This document shows positions 24,163 through 30,420 of a stretch of 34,243 bases of DNA, piece after piece. The stretch is from positions 1 to 34,243 of the IMG/VR virus record IMGVR_UViG_3300044301_002938, one strand, 5' to 3'. Source of the stretch: a virus. Below the pieces are notes generated by a model that saw only the letters and a list, made by a program, of their open reading frames with translations, was not told the DNA's origin and made no database searches. Made by a program: the position numbers and the translations under genes. Position 1 is the first letter of the stretch; each line of letters starts with the position of its first letter.

Positions 24163-24483
24163 CTATCCATAGTATGCTACAAAATGATCGCAATTTGCCA
24201 ATACTACATATGCACTTGTACCACATTTAACACCATTTCCACCAAATGAAAAATTAAAACTTTCATTGTCGGCTGAACATCCTTTAAGATGCGCTACTAA
24301 AGTATCTGTTGCTGCTGTACCATCGTATATTTTAATTTCTAAATCAGCTGCATCTGCTTGAGCATTAACGCTTACAATTCTAACTGGTCCAAGATTTGCT
24401 GCTGAGCCACCGATGTATCCTTGCATTTGACCTGTACCAGTTAAAGCTACTGAAGCTTTAACATCAGATATCATTGTACCCAT
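24163..24483 (-). CDS. Small beta-rich virion protein after terminator
   Basis: 106 aa: MGTMISDVKASVALTGTGQM, VRIVSVNAQADAADLEIKIY, FNFSFGGNGVKCGTSAYVVL. Alternating hydrophobic strands, Asp/Gly turns, two Cys near the end. Similar in type to the 119-aa and 112-aa proteins of the window and to small decoration-like proteins of tailed phages. The start has GGAG 8 nt upstream, and the U-rich end of the terminator hairpin directly precedes that site. Confidence 0.78.
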   Translation of the reverse strand: MGTMISDVKASVALTGTGQMQGYIGGSAANLGPVRIVSVNAQADAADLEIKIYDGTAATDTLVAHLKGCSADNESFNFSFGGNGVKCGTSAYVVLANCDHFVAYYG

Positions 24484-24498
24484 ATTTTTTCTCCTTTA

Positions 24499-24524
24499 AA
24501 AGATGCTCCCGAAGGAGCACCTTT
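24499..24524 (-). terminator. Intrinsic terminator with UUCG tetraloop
   Basis: On the minus strand the stem AAGGTGCTCC pairs with GGAGCATCTT across a UUCG loop (24510-24513), 11 pairs including one G-U at 24520/24503, followed by UUUU (24501-24498, overlapping the stem foot). It lies 10 nt after the stop of the 183-aa gene and just before the GGAG ribosome site of the next gene. The G-U pair forms only in the minus-strand RNA. Confidence 0.75.
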
Positions 24525-24533
24525 AATTATTTA

Positions 24534-25085
24534 TTAACTCCAAGCAAAAGTGCCTGTGCTACCTGTTGGGTATTTACCTAGATCGTAAGCAAAATCCCAA
24601 GTACCTTTTTCATAGCATGTAAAATATAGATAACAACCAAATGTTAATCTATTTGTTGCTGCGTTTGCAGGTGTGAAAGTTAAAATTGTTTCACTTGCTG
24701 CAGACGTATCTATACCTATGATAGCTCCTGAAGTAGTTTCAATTTTTGAACCAGTTCTATAAACATCACTACCAGCACAAGTAAATGTGAGTGTAGCTGT
24801 TCCACCAGCTGTATCATCTGATTGACAATGTACTACTCTAGTTCCAACTGTAGCTGACGGTAAAGTTACTGCTTGAGCAGCGCCGCCTGTATAGTTGTTA
24901 ATAGTAATTGTATCAGCTGCATAAGTTAGTGTGCTTGATGTTGATACTGCAGTAGCAGTTAAACTTGTAAGATCTGGTTTTAGTCCCAGAGTACTTGCAG
25001 TATAAGCTCCTGTTGAACTGTTTTTATTGACCTGTTGAAATCCTTTTTCGGATCGCACCGGACCATTAAACGTTGAATTTGCCAT
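24534..25085 (-). CDS. Virion protein (decoration-like), probably abundant
   Basis: 183 aa. Starts MANSTFNGPVRSEKGFQQVN, a start pattern I recognise from marine phage virion proteins, then beta-rich, Thr/Ala-rich sequence (TITINNYTGGAAQAVTLPSA, GTATLTFTCAGSDVYRTG, LTFGCYLYFTCYEKGTWDF). No enzyme motif. The gene has its own structured leader (25105-25145), a strong AGGAGG about 6 nt before the ATG, and an intrinsic terminator right after it, so it is set up as a separately expressed and probably abundant virion component. Decoration or head-fibre role likely, not proven. Confidence 0.82.
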   Translation of the reverse strand: MANSTFNGPVRSEKGFQQVNKNSSTGAYTASTLGLKPDLTSLTATAVSTSSTLTYAADTITINNYTGGAAQAVTLPSATVGTRVVHCQSDDTAGGTATLTFTCAGSDVYRTGSKIETTSGAIIGIDTSAASETILTFTPANAATNRLTFGCYLYFTCYEKGTWDFAYDLGKYPTGSTGTFAWS

Positions 25086-25104
25086 ATTATTCCTCCTATT
25101 TTCT

Positions 25105-25145
25105 GAACATAGTCTATAGGCCGTCGACTATACGCGTCTATGTTC
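25105..25145 (-). promoter_or_regulatory. Leader hairpin upstream of 183-aa virion gene
   Basis: Outer arms GAACATAG and CTATGTTC (8 bp, perfect), an internal loop (ACGCG opposite GA) and inner arms TATAG/CTATA around an 8-nt loop, 41 nt in all. It ends 13 nt before the AGGAGG of the 183-aa gene and lies downstream of a possible promoter, so it should be in the 5' leader. It may stabilise the message or be a protein-binding site; no U-run follows, so it is not a terminator. Confidence 0.6.
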
Positions 25146-25170
25146 TCATTAATAATTGTATAGTGATTTA

Positions 25171-25199
25171 TGTATATAGTAGATTTTAAGAGAGTGCAA
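25171..25199 (-). promoter_or_regulatory. Possible promoter before 183-aa virion gene
   Basis: Minus strand TTGCAC (25199-25194), 17 bp, TATACA (25176-25171). The -35 matches only three of six and the -10 four of six, so this is weaker than the promoters at 20013 and 31364. The location, in a 159-nt non-coding gap before an isolated, terminator-bounded gene, favours some promoter here. The rest of the gap upstream (25200-25244) shows nothing else I can name. Confidence 0.4.
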
Positions 25200-25244
25200 G
25201 TAATCCCTAGGCTAAATTACACTTTTAGCGATGTGGCGTCTTAT

Positions 25245-25454
25245 TTAAGTTGCCACAGAAACTTCGGGGGCAGAATTAACAATTGCAAGTTCTCTGTCTG
25301 CAATTTTTCGTTCCTCGGCTTTAATCTCAGTGATAACTTTTTTGATAGCGTTATCAATTTCGACCATATTAAGAGTATATTTGCCATTTTGCTCATACTC
25401 TAACTGCCACCTCAACTCCAAGGACCTTTTTTGTTTGTACAGCTCGTGTACCAT
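25245..25454 (-). CDS. Small helical protein, overlaps upstream gene by 62 nt
   Basis: 69 aa from ATG 25454, fixed by AGGAGG 6 nt upstream; an ATG at 25469 would lie in front of that site and is rejected. Sequence is helical and Glu/Lys-rich: MVHELYKQKRSLELRWQLEY and NAIKKVITEIKAEERKIADR, a probable coiled coil, ending APEVSVAT. No known function. It lies within the last 62 nt of the 82-aa gene in another frame, an unusually long overlap for this compact genome. Confidence 0.75.
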   Translation of the reverse strand: MVHELYKQKRSLELRWQLEYEQNGKYTLNMVEIDNAIKKVITEIKAEERKIADRELAIVNSAPEVSVAT

Positions 25455-25641
25455 CAATAACCTCCTCATAGGTTATTCTATTACTGGAAGCATTATATGC
25501 ATCCATATATTCCCATTTTATACTTTTTTCTCCAATTTTGTCAAGGATAGATTTTTCAATAGACTCAGCATTATCTTCAGCTTCTACTTCAAAAGTAGCA
25601 TGATGATCATAAGCCCATATATTTACTAGGAATTTTTTCAT
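25393..25641 (-). CDS. Small alpha/beta phage protein
   Basis: 82 aa. MKKFLVNIWAYDHHATFEVE continues with AEDNAESIEKSILDKIGEKS and WEYMDAYNASSNRITYEEVI. The beta-alpha-beta start with A-x-D-x-x-x-A/S-x-E is frequent in small marine phage proteins in my recollection; function unknown. The last ~20 residues lie in the overlap with the 69-aa gene and may be less conserved. Its ATG overlaps the stop of the oxygenase-like gene (TAATG). Confidence 0.72.
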   Translation of the reverse strand: MKKFLVNIWAYDHHATFEVEAEDNAESIEKSILDKIGEKSIKWEYMDAYNASSNRITYEEVIDGTRAVQTKKVLGVEVAVRV

Positions 25642-26168
25642 TAGTTTTCAAAACCTTTATGAGATAAATTAAACACTAAAGCATACTTATATTCTTCTTG
25701 CTTATTTCTGTGAGTATAGTGTGTTAGAAAAGAAGAAAAAAGGACAAATTTGCCGCATTGGGGAATAACTTCTTTTTTAATTTGAGGAAAATATAATTTT
25801 TGAGTATGATTAGTTAAATAAATAGTTGCAGAAGCAAAAGATGGAAGATGAGTATGTGGTTTAGTATAATCTCCAAATCCCTCTCTTATTCCCCATGCAT
25901 CTTGCAGCTGAAATCTATTAGAAGATAAATGGTTTTCATCTATATAATCCACTATCGTAGCTAACTGTATAAGAAATGGTTTATCATGAAAAAAATAATT
26001 CCAAGCAGTATGCCCTCCAATAACATTGGTTTTATAACTTTGGTTATCTTCTTTTTTTAAACCTTTGTCTATTTCATTTATAAAATATTGATTATCTATA
26101 TCTAGTGTTCCTTCAATAAAAAAATAATCTCTTTCTATTTTTGATCTAATTTCTTTCTCTATTTTCAT
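25641..26168 (-). CDS. 2OG-Fe(II) oxygenase-like protein, H-x-H variant
   Basis: 175 aa. The segment FGDYTKPHTHLPSFASATIY shows H-x-H (His105, His107) where most members have H-x-D, then LYFPQIKKEVIPQCGKFVLF (beta strands of the core) and FLTHYTHRNKQEEYKYALVFN with distal His150 or His153. This matches the layout of 2OG-FeII_Oxy_5-type proteins, which also use an N-x-H-x-H motif as I recall. Either a functional variant or an inactive relative; the second ligand should be tested. It lies directly after the capsid terminator, in a 59-nt gap without an evident promoter; AAGGTG is 4-5 nt before the ATG. Confidence 0.72.
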   Translation of the reverse strand: MKIEKEIRSKIERDYFFIEGTLDIDNQYFINEIDKGLKKEDNQSYKTNVIGGHTAWNYFFHDKPFLIQLATIVDYIDENHLSSNRFQLQDAWGIREGFGDYTKPHTHLPSFASATIYLTNHTQKLYFPQIKKEVIPQCGKFVLFSSFLTHYTHRNKQEEYKYALVFNLSHKGFEN

Positions 26169-26185
26169 ACACCTTTCTTAAATTT

Positions 26186-26215
26186 AAAATGTGGCGAGAC
26201 TATGTCCCGCCACAT
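26186..26215 (-). terminator. Intrinsic terminator after major capsid gene
   Basis: Minus strand: AUGUGGCG-G-GAC, loop AUA, GUC-U-CGCCACAU, 12 pairs with one G-U (26207/26197), followed by UUUU (26189-26186). It starts 12 nt after the capsid stop. The G-U pair is a mismatch on the plus strand, so the hairpin is best in leftward transcripts. Strong terminator by its form. Confidence 0.88.
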
Positions 26216-26227
26216 AATTAGTTTAGA

Positions 26228-27142
26228 TTACGCACCTTCAACGCCGAAGATACCTCTATAGTCAGAACAGCCGAAGCTGTATCTTTCTCTAGCTTTGTAT
26301 CTAACGTTACCAGTATCAAAGTCTCCTTCCATTGAAGTTGTCAATGGAGTTCTTGAGAACATTTTCATACCGTTTGGAACGTCTGTAATGATGTACCATG
26401 AATCAGAGTCAGTTAAGAAATTGTTCACTCTGTATCCTTGAGGAATCATTCCCATACTGTTGATTGCATTGATGTCATTATCAGATGTCTGTGTTCTACC
26501 TTGAGATTTCATCAATCTCTCAGCTTGGAACTGATTAGCAGAAGGAACGATCATTTTCACTCCTTTAGCTGCTATTCTTAAACCTCTTTCATCAGTCATA
26601 GCAGCGATATCAATCAATGCTTGTTCTAATGAAGTTTCGTTTAAGTCCGCTTGAGTAGATAAAGTGTTTGCAACATTAGGTCCAGTCATGCACGGGTGTG
26701 CTGTACTGAATAATGCTACTGCGTCACCTGTTTTGAACGTAGCTACCGAAGGTAGACCATTGTTCAAAGGTATTGCACCTTTAACTTCTTTTGCGTTAGA
26801 CATCGATCTAGCTAATGCTTTAGTGTATCTAGAAGCTAATCTATCGTAGAGGTTATCTTCGATAGCTTCTTCTGTGATAGCGAAAGCAAGCGCGATCGTT
26901 TCCATAGTGTAACGAGCAGTGTAAGTCTCTTGCGCTTCATCATATGATACGCCTTGACCCTCTGCTTTTACATCTGCGTTTGCGAATCCCGATAACATTA
27001 CTTCCTCTTCGAAAGCTCTGTCACTTGATTCAGTTACGTATATTTCAGCGTGTTGATTATCATAACGCTTATATTCCAGCCCAAATAGTGCATTTAGGCC
27101 TGGTTCTAGTTCTTTAACTAGTTGTGCTCTTGATATTGCCAT
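26228..27142 (-). CDS. Major capsid protein
   Basis: 304 aa. SRAQLVKELEPGLNALFGLE, EIYVTESSDRAFEEEVMLSG, YTARYTMETIALAFAITEEA and DNLYDRLASRYTKALARSMS are the pattern of the phage major head protein family related to Mu gpT, an HK97-type fold, as in marine siphovirus/podovirus capsids. The E-loop/P-domain region and the final YKARERYSFGCSDYRGIFGV fit. Length is typical and no N-terminal cleavage site is obvious, in keeping with a separate scaffold gene. AGGAG lies 9 nt upstream. It follows scaffold and decoration genes and ends at a strong terminator, so it is highly expressed. One of the surest calls in the window. Confidence 0.95.
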   Translation of the reverse strand: MAISRAQLVKELEPGLNALFGLEYKRYDNQHAEIYVTESSDRAFEEEVMLSGFANADVKAEGQGVSYDEAQETYTARYTMETIALAFAITEEAIEDNLYDRLASRYTKALARSMSNAKEVKGAIPLNNGLPSVATFKTGDAVALFSTAHPCMTGPNVANTLSTQADLNETSLEQALIDIAAMTDERGLRIAAKGVKMIVPSANQFQAERLMKSQGRTQTSDNDINAINSMGMIPQGYRVNNFLTDSDSWYIITDVPNGMKMFSRTPLTTSMEGDFDTGNVRYKARERYSFGCSDYRGIFGVEGA

Positions 27143-27157
27143 GTCTATTTGCTCCTA

Positions 27158-27745
27158 TTATGCCCACGATACTGCGCCAGTGAAATATTGGTTGAGGTTA
27201 TGAGCAACAACAACGCTTCTATATGCAGCGCTTTCATTGTTCTCAGGATCCTCGGCTGATCTTACCAATCTCCATTGATTTGCAGTAGCATGTCTAGTTG
27301 AATACGTTAACGTTGAGCTTGACTGACCATTAATTTCTGAGCCAGCAGCTGTTACAGTTAAGCCATATGTTTTACCATATTCAGCTTGCGCTGCAGCAGC
27401 ATCAATCGAACCAACAAAAAGTTGAGTTGGATTGTCCACTACAAAACATGTAACGTCTTCACTATTAGCTGGAGTAATTGGTTGGTTATACCAGTTCGCC
27501 CACGTCGGCTTCAAAGTTGTAGCCGCATTGTAGAAGATACCGTTAAATACACCAATACACGTATTTGTGATAGCTGCTTGAGCTGTGATTATATATCCAG
27601 CTGAGCTTTTTACAGCTGAGCCTTGAAATAAATCAGTAGTCATACCAGCATCAATGTAGTATTTGCCTTGTCCTTGAGTAGCCGGTGTTGAACCGATTGT
27701 ACCTGCAGGAATCAAACCAAAACCACTAGTGTTTCTATTTGCCAT
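27158..27745 (-). CDS. Head decoration / capsid-associated protein
   Basis: 195 aa, directly upstream of the capsid gene (15 nt). MANRNTSGFGLIPAGTIGST, then ATQGQGKYYIDAGMTTDLFQ and GSAVKSSAGYIITAQAAITN, then TPANSEDVTCFVVDNPTQLF: a beta-barrel start pattern (G-F-x-P, Q-G-x-x-x-Y) frequent in proteins located just before capsid genes. Probably a decoration or capsid-stabilising protein. AAGGAG 9 nt upstream and a GAAA-capped hairpin just before it in the leader, see separate entry. Confidence 0.83.
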   Translation of the reverse strand: MANRNTSGFGLIPAGTIGSTPATQGQGKYYIDAGMTTDLFQGSAVKSSAGYIITAQAAITNTCIGVFNGIFYNAATTLKPTWANWYNQPITPANSEDVTCFVVDNPTQLFVGSIDAAAAQAEYGKTYGLTVTAAGSEINGQSSSTLTYSTRHATANQWRLVRSAEDPENNESAAYRSVVVAHNLNQYFTGAVSWA

Positions 27746-27761
27746 AGTATTTACTCCTTGT

Positions 27762-27777
27762 GTCTATTTTCATAGAC
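27762..27777 (-). promoter_or_regulatory. GAAA-capped hairpin before decoration gene
   Basis: Minus strand GUCUAU, loop GAAA, AUAGAC: a 6-bp perfect stem closed by a stable GNRA tetraloop, ending 4 nt before the AAGGAG of the 195-aa gene. No U-run follows. May protect the 5' end of a processed message or limit upstream translation; the rest of the 60-nt gap holds no convincing promoter. Confidence 0.5.
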
Positions 27778-27805
27778 GGGTTAATTTAAATCGATAGTTT
27801 AAGAA

Positions 27806-28264
27806 TTACTTCTTTGTACCACCGAAGGTTACACGAGACTGTCGATCGACATCGATCGGCATACTCTTATGTTGTTCCCTAAGCAAGTCGTTTGTTACTG
27901 CTTCGTCTTGACCGTCAGTTTGTCTTTTCTGATAATCAACACGCGCTTTCGCGAGTTCTTCGGGTATCCTAGCCAACAATAGGCCCCCTACTCCAATGAC
28001 TCCAGCGTATTTTCCGTCAGCTATGACAGGATAGTCTGCGTCTTTATACTCGTCAGCTCGTACTAACTCGTAACCAGATCTCAATCTTCCGTAAACATTT
28101 TTACCGTCGATGAAACCCATAGACTCAGCTCTAATCCAACGGTGTCTAAAACCGTCAGGCGCTGGTGGTGCATCCAGAGAGGATGGTGGCTTGTACTCTT
28201 TAGGACGTTCAGTTTTTGTCCGAGTTTCCGCCGCACGAGAAGTTATTTTGTTTTCTTTTTTCAT
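27806..28264 (-). CDS. Conserved pre-capsid phage protein
   Basis: 152 aa. Disordered, basic N-terminus (KITSRAAETRTKTERPKEYK), then a conserved-looking core with FRHRWIRAESMGFIDGKNVY, GRLRSGYELVRADEYKDADY and GKYAGVIGVGGLLLARIPEE, then a helical basic tail. I recall this core in marine phages between scaffold and capsid genes but know no function. GGAG 10 nt upstream; 4-nt gap to the scaffold gene. Its invariable place suggests a role in head assembly. Confidence 0.82.
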   Translation of the reverse strand: MKKENKITSRAAETRTKTERPKEYKPPSSLDAPPAPDGFRHRWIRAESMGFIDGKNVYGRLRSGYELVRADEYKDADYPVIADGKYAGVIGVGGLLLARIPEELAKARVDYQKRQTDGQDEAVTNDLLREQHKSMPIDVDRQSRVTFGGTKK

Positions 28265-28268
28265 ATGC

Positions 28269-29243
28269 TTATGCTCCTTCCGTGAGTTTTAATTGTTTTG
28301 CATAGTCTTCGAGTGGCACTCCTAATTTTTTTGCTATATGCACCTGTGATGAAGTGAGTCTCACAGTCTTGCGCCCAGGTTTTACACTTCGATTTGCAGA
28401 AGCCACCGACTGAACGGGTCTAGGCGATTGATTATCTCCACTATTATCAAATTTATTAGGAAAGTCAACTCTAATACGTCTGTCTATTTCCGCATAATAC
28501 TCATTTGATTTTGGATCAAAACCTTCTTTTTCTACTAAATCCTTATGAATTTCAAAAGCAGTAAAAGTCATGGCTCTATTTTGACCAAACCATGGATTTT
28601 TACCAGCCCAATCTTCGGCCATAGGATCAGCTTGTGGTAATGATTGTGGAGCTTCCTTGGGTAATTGTCCACCGTCAGAAAGCTGTACAGGTTTTTCCTG
28701 ACCAGCGTTTTCTTTTCTTTGCTCCAACTTAGCATTCTCAAAAGCTAAGGTAGCAATTCTTTTGTTTGCTTGAACTTGAGCTTGTGCATCTCCACTTTCA
28801 ATAGCACGCGCTAATTCATTTTGCGCAGACTCCATCCCAGTTTTGATATTATCCTCAAATTTTTTAGTATAATCAGAATCGACTTTTTGAAATCTATCCT
28901 GATCTAACTTTCTAGCTTTTTCTAAAGAAGAAGCATATTCAGTAGCAGCTTTTTCTCTACGCTCTGCTTCTCTCATCTTACGAGTAAGTTTAGCAATACG
29001 TGATTGAACACTTTTACTATATTCTTCAAGTTTAGAATCGTCTTCTTTTTGTTCTTTTTTAATTTCTCTTACTGTTTCTTTTTGTACTGGTTCTTCTCTT
29101 TTTACTTCTGTGATTATTGATTCTTGTTCCTTTGTTTCTACAACTTCTTCCTCTTTTGGTTCTTCTAAAGCTACATCAAATTCTGGACCTGATGTATCTA
29201 TATCAACCGGTTTCTCACTTGGTTTTTTTATTTCCTCTGGCAT
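28269..29243 (-). CDS. Capsid scaffolding protein
   Basis: 324 aa. Very acidic N-terminal 70 residues (EEPKEEEVVETKEQESIITE), a long coiled coil (about 70-190, YSKSVQSRIAKLTRKMREAE), a Pro/Gln linker, and a C-terminal basic helix-turn-helix-like end (KPGRKTVRLTSSQVHIAKKL) that probably contacts the capsid protein. This plan, together with the position between GroES and capsid genes, is that of phage scaffolding proteins. No protease motif. GAAGGAGG precedes the start. Confidence 0.88.
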   Translation of the reverse strand: MPEEIKKPSEKPVDIDTSGPEFDVALEEPKEEEVVETKEQESIITEVKREEPVQKETVREIKKEQKEDDSKLEEYSKSVQSRIAKLTRKMREAERREKAATEYASSLEKARKLDQDRFQKVDSDYTKKFEDNIKTGMESAQNELARAIESGDAQAQVQANKRIATLAFENAKLEQRKENAGQEKPVQLSDGGQLPKEAPQSLPQADPMAEDWAGKNPWFGQNRAMTFTAFEIHKDLVEKEGFDPKSNEYYAEIDRRIRVDFPNKFDNSGDNQSPRPVQSVASANRSVKPGRKTVRLTSSQVHIAKKLGVPLEDYAKQLKLTEGA

Positions 29244-29261
29244 AGTTTTCCTCCTTCTATG

Positions 29262-29711
29262 TTAAAATTTATGCAAGATGTCTGTTGGATCTTGTACTGT
29301 TGCTAATATTTCGTCATCATTAAGAAGACGAACTTCCCCACCATCAATTTCTATACGTGATCCTGCATAACGCGCAAAGATCACCCAATCACCAACCTTG
29401 CACCACGGACCATCTGGAAACCTTTCAGTATCCTTATAACAAGCTGGGCCCATAGCTAATACGTTTCCGCATTGTGAGCCAACTTGTTGACGATCTATAG
29501 TTTCTTCCCCTAAAAGAACTCCCCCTTTAGTTTTCTCACTCATTCTAAAAGGTAGGACTAGCATTCGCCAACCCGTAGGTTTTGGTAATTTTGTTTTTTC
29601 TTTTGTAACTTCTTTTTGTTCTTCTGATCTTTTTAGACCAACTAATTTATTATTTGGTAGGTGGATCTTTGAGGCCTCGTTTGAGGTCGATAACGGTTCC
29701 TGATTTGCCAT
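29262..29711 (-). CDS. groES: GroES-like co-chaperonin
   Basis: 149 aa. Residues about 43-149 match Cpn10: GWRMLVLPFRMSEKTKGGVL and LGEETIDRQQVGSQCGNVLA contain the strand and mobile loop (GGVLLGEE, hydrophobic V-L-L contacting GroEL), then AMGPACY, KVGDWVIFARYAGSRIEIDG and EVRLLNDDEILATV, the usual end. The N-terminal 42 residues are an unusual polar extension (SEEQKEVTKEKTKL). AAGGAG lies 6 nt before ATG 29711, which supports this start; no other in-frame ATG precedes the domain. Phage co-chaperonins (T4 gp31) retune host GroEL for folding the phage capsid protein. Directly upstream of scaffold and capsid genes, so the same role is likely. The start overlaps the 82-aa gene by 62 nt. Confidence 0.93.
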   Translation of the reverse strand: MANQEPLSTSNEASKIHLPNNKLVGLKRSEEQKEVTKEKTKLPKPTGWRMLVLPFRMSEKTKGGVLLGEETIDRQQVGSQCGNVLAMGPACYKDTERFPDGPWCKVGDWVIFARYAGSRIEIDGGEVRLLNDDEILATVQDPTDILHKF

Positions 29712-29898
29712 TTAGCTCCTTATCATGTTGCAGGTTAGAGATTTCCTGTCGCACTGATTCCAGTGCATTAATTTGTCCTATTATATACTTGTATGTTTCC
29801 ATATTGTCAACCCCTCCGGACGTTATAGAGATTGCTAATTGTTGTACTCTTCTATCTACTGCTTTCTGTAGTCTGTATAGAATTTGTTCTGGTTCCAT
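29650..29898 (-). CDS. Small helical protein before GroES gene
   Basis: 82 aa. MEPEQILYRLQKAVDRRVQQ, LAISITSGGVDNMETYKYII and GQINALESVRQEISNLQHDK form an almost fully helical, coiled-coil-like chain; ending GLKDPPTK. The pattern Y-K-Y-I-x-G-Q-x-x-A-L is one I have seen in marine phage mini-proteins upstream of head genes. Function unknown. The last 62 nt overlap GroES in another frame. It starts 1 nt after the TAA of the 55-aa gene. Confidence 0.78.
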   Translation of the reverse strand: MEPEQILYRLQKAVDRRVQQLAISITSGGVDNMETYKYIIGQINALESVRQEISNLQHDKELNGKSGTVIDLKRGLKDPPTK

Positions 29899-29899
29899 A

Positions 29900-30067
29900 T
29901 TATATTATTCCAACTGCTCGTAGACAATCAGGACAATTTTTTCTAAATCTTGTATGAGTAACACAATGTGCTACTACTTCTTTTTCTTCTGTAGAAGCTT
30001 CTTCTACAACTACCGGTTCTTCTTTACTTCCAAATAGGAAGTTCCATATTTTCTTTAATATTTTCAT
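29900..30067 (-). CDS. 55-aa zinc-knuckle-like mini-protein
   Basis: MKILKKIWNFLFGSKEEP opens the protein: a basic, amphipathic start, possibly membrane-associated. An acidic linker follows (VEEASTEEKEVV). The C-terminal part has Cys35, His38, Cys45 and Cys48 in the order C-x2-H-x6-C-x2-C (HCVTHTRFRKNCPDCLR), a plausible small zinc-binding site. The gene fills the 167-nt gap exactly: ATG overlaps the upstream stop (TAATG) and its TAA is followed after 1 nt by the next ATG. Similar H-x-x-F-R-K-x-C-P-x-C ends occur in small marine phage proteins as I recall. Function unknown. Confidence 0.75.
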   Translation of the reverse strand: MKILKKIWNFLFGSKEEPVVVEEASTEEKEVVAHCVTHTRFRKNCPDCLRAVGII

Positions 30068-30420
30068 TACTTAATTTGACACCCTACTTTTTTGCCTTTA
30101 AGGACTGCACCACCAGATTTATAACCTTTGTTTAATTCTCCAATAACTCTATGCTTCTCAGCTCTTCTATTTGGATTCATTTTCTCTGCATCTAGACGAC
30201 CCATTTCTTCTAGTAAGTTAGCTCTTCCACCTATGTTATAACCAGCTCTGCCACCTTTTTTAAGACCCGCTTTTCTTTTGATAGAACTACCTTTTTTAAT
30301 TTCATCTTGTAATCTTGTTTTATGTTTAGTTAAAGTTTTATCCATTCTATTCCAAGCCATATTATCTTTTATTTTTTCAAATGCTTTAGAAGCTTTTTTA
30401 CTAATTAAATCTTTTGTCAT
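30067..30420 (-). CDS. Basic protein with GGRAGYNIGG motif
   Basis: 117 aa, Lys/Arg-rich (KKASKAFEKIKDNMAWNRMD; LKKGGRAGYNIGGRANLLEE). Contains KGGRAGYNIGG at about residues 55-65 and ends SGGAVLKGKKVGCQIK, another phrase seen in marine phage mini-proteins. Helical first half, flexible Gly-rich second. Its motif DNA is identical over 21 nt to that of the 379-aa virion protein at 8863-8883. TAATG at both ends. Likely a minor virion or packaging-related component; function unknown. Confidence 0.78.
   Translation of the reverse strand: MTKDLISKKASKAFEKIKDNMAWNRMDKTLTKHKTRLQDEIKKGSSIKRKAGLKKGGRAGYNIGGRANLLEEMGRLDAEKMNPNRRAEKHRVIGELNKGYKSGGAVLKGKKVGCQIK

Noticed and set aside
25455-25469. ATG 25469 as start of the 69-aa gene
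   Set aside because: It lies before the AGGAGG site that fits ATG 25454.
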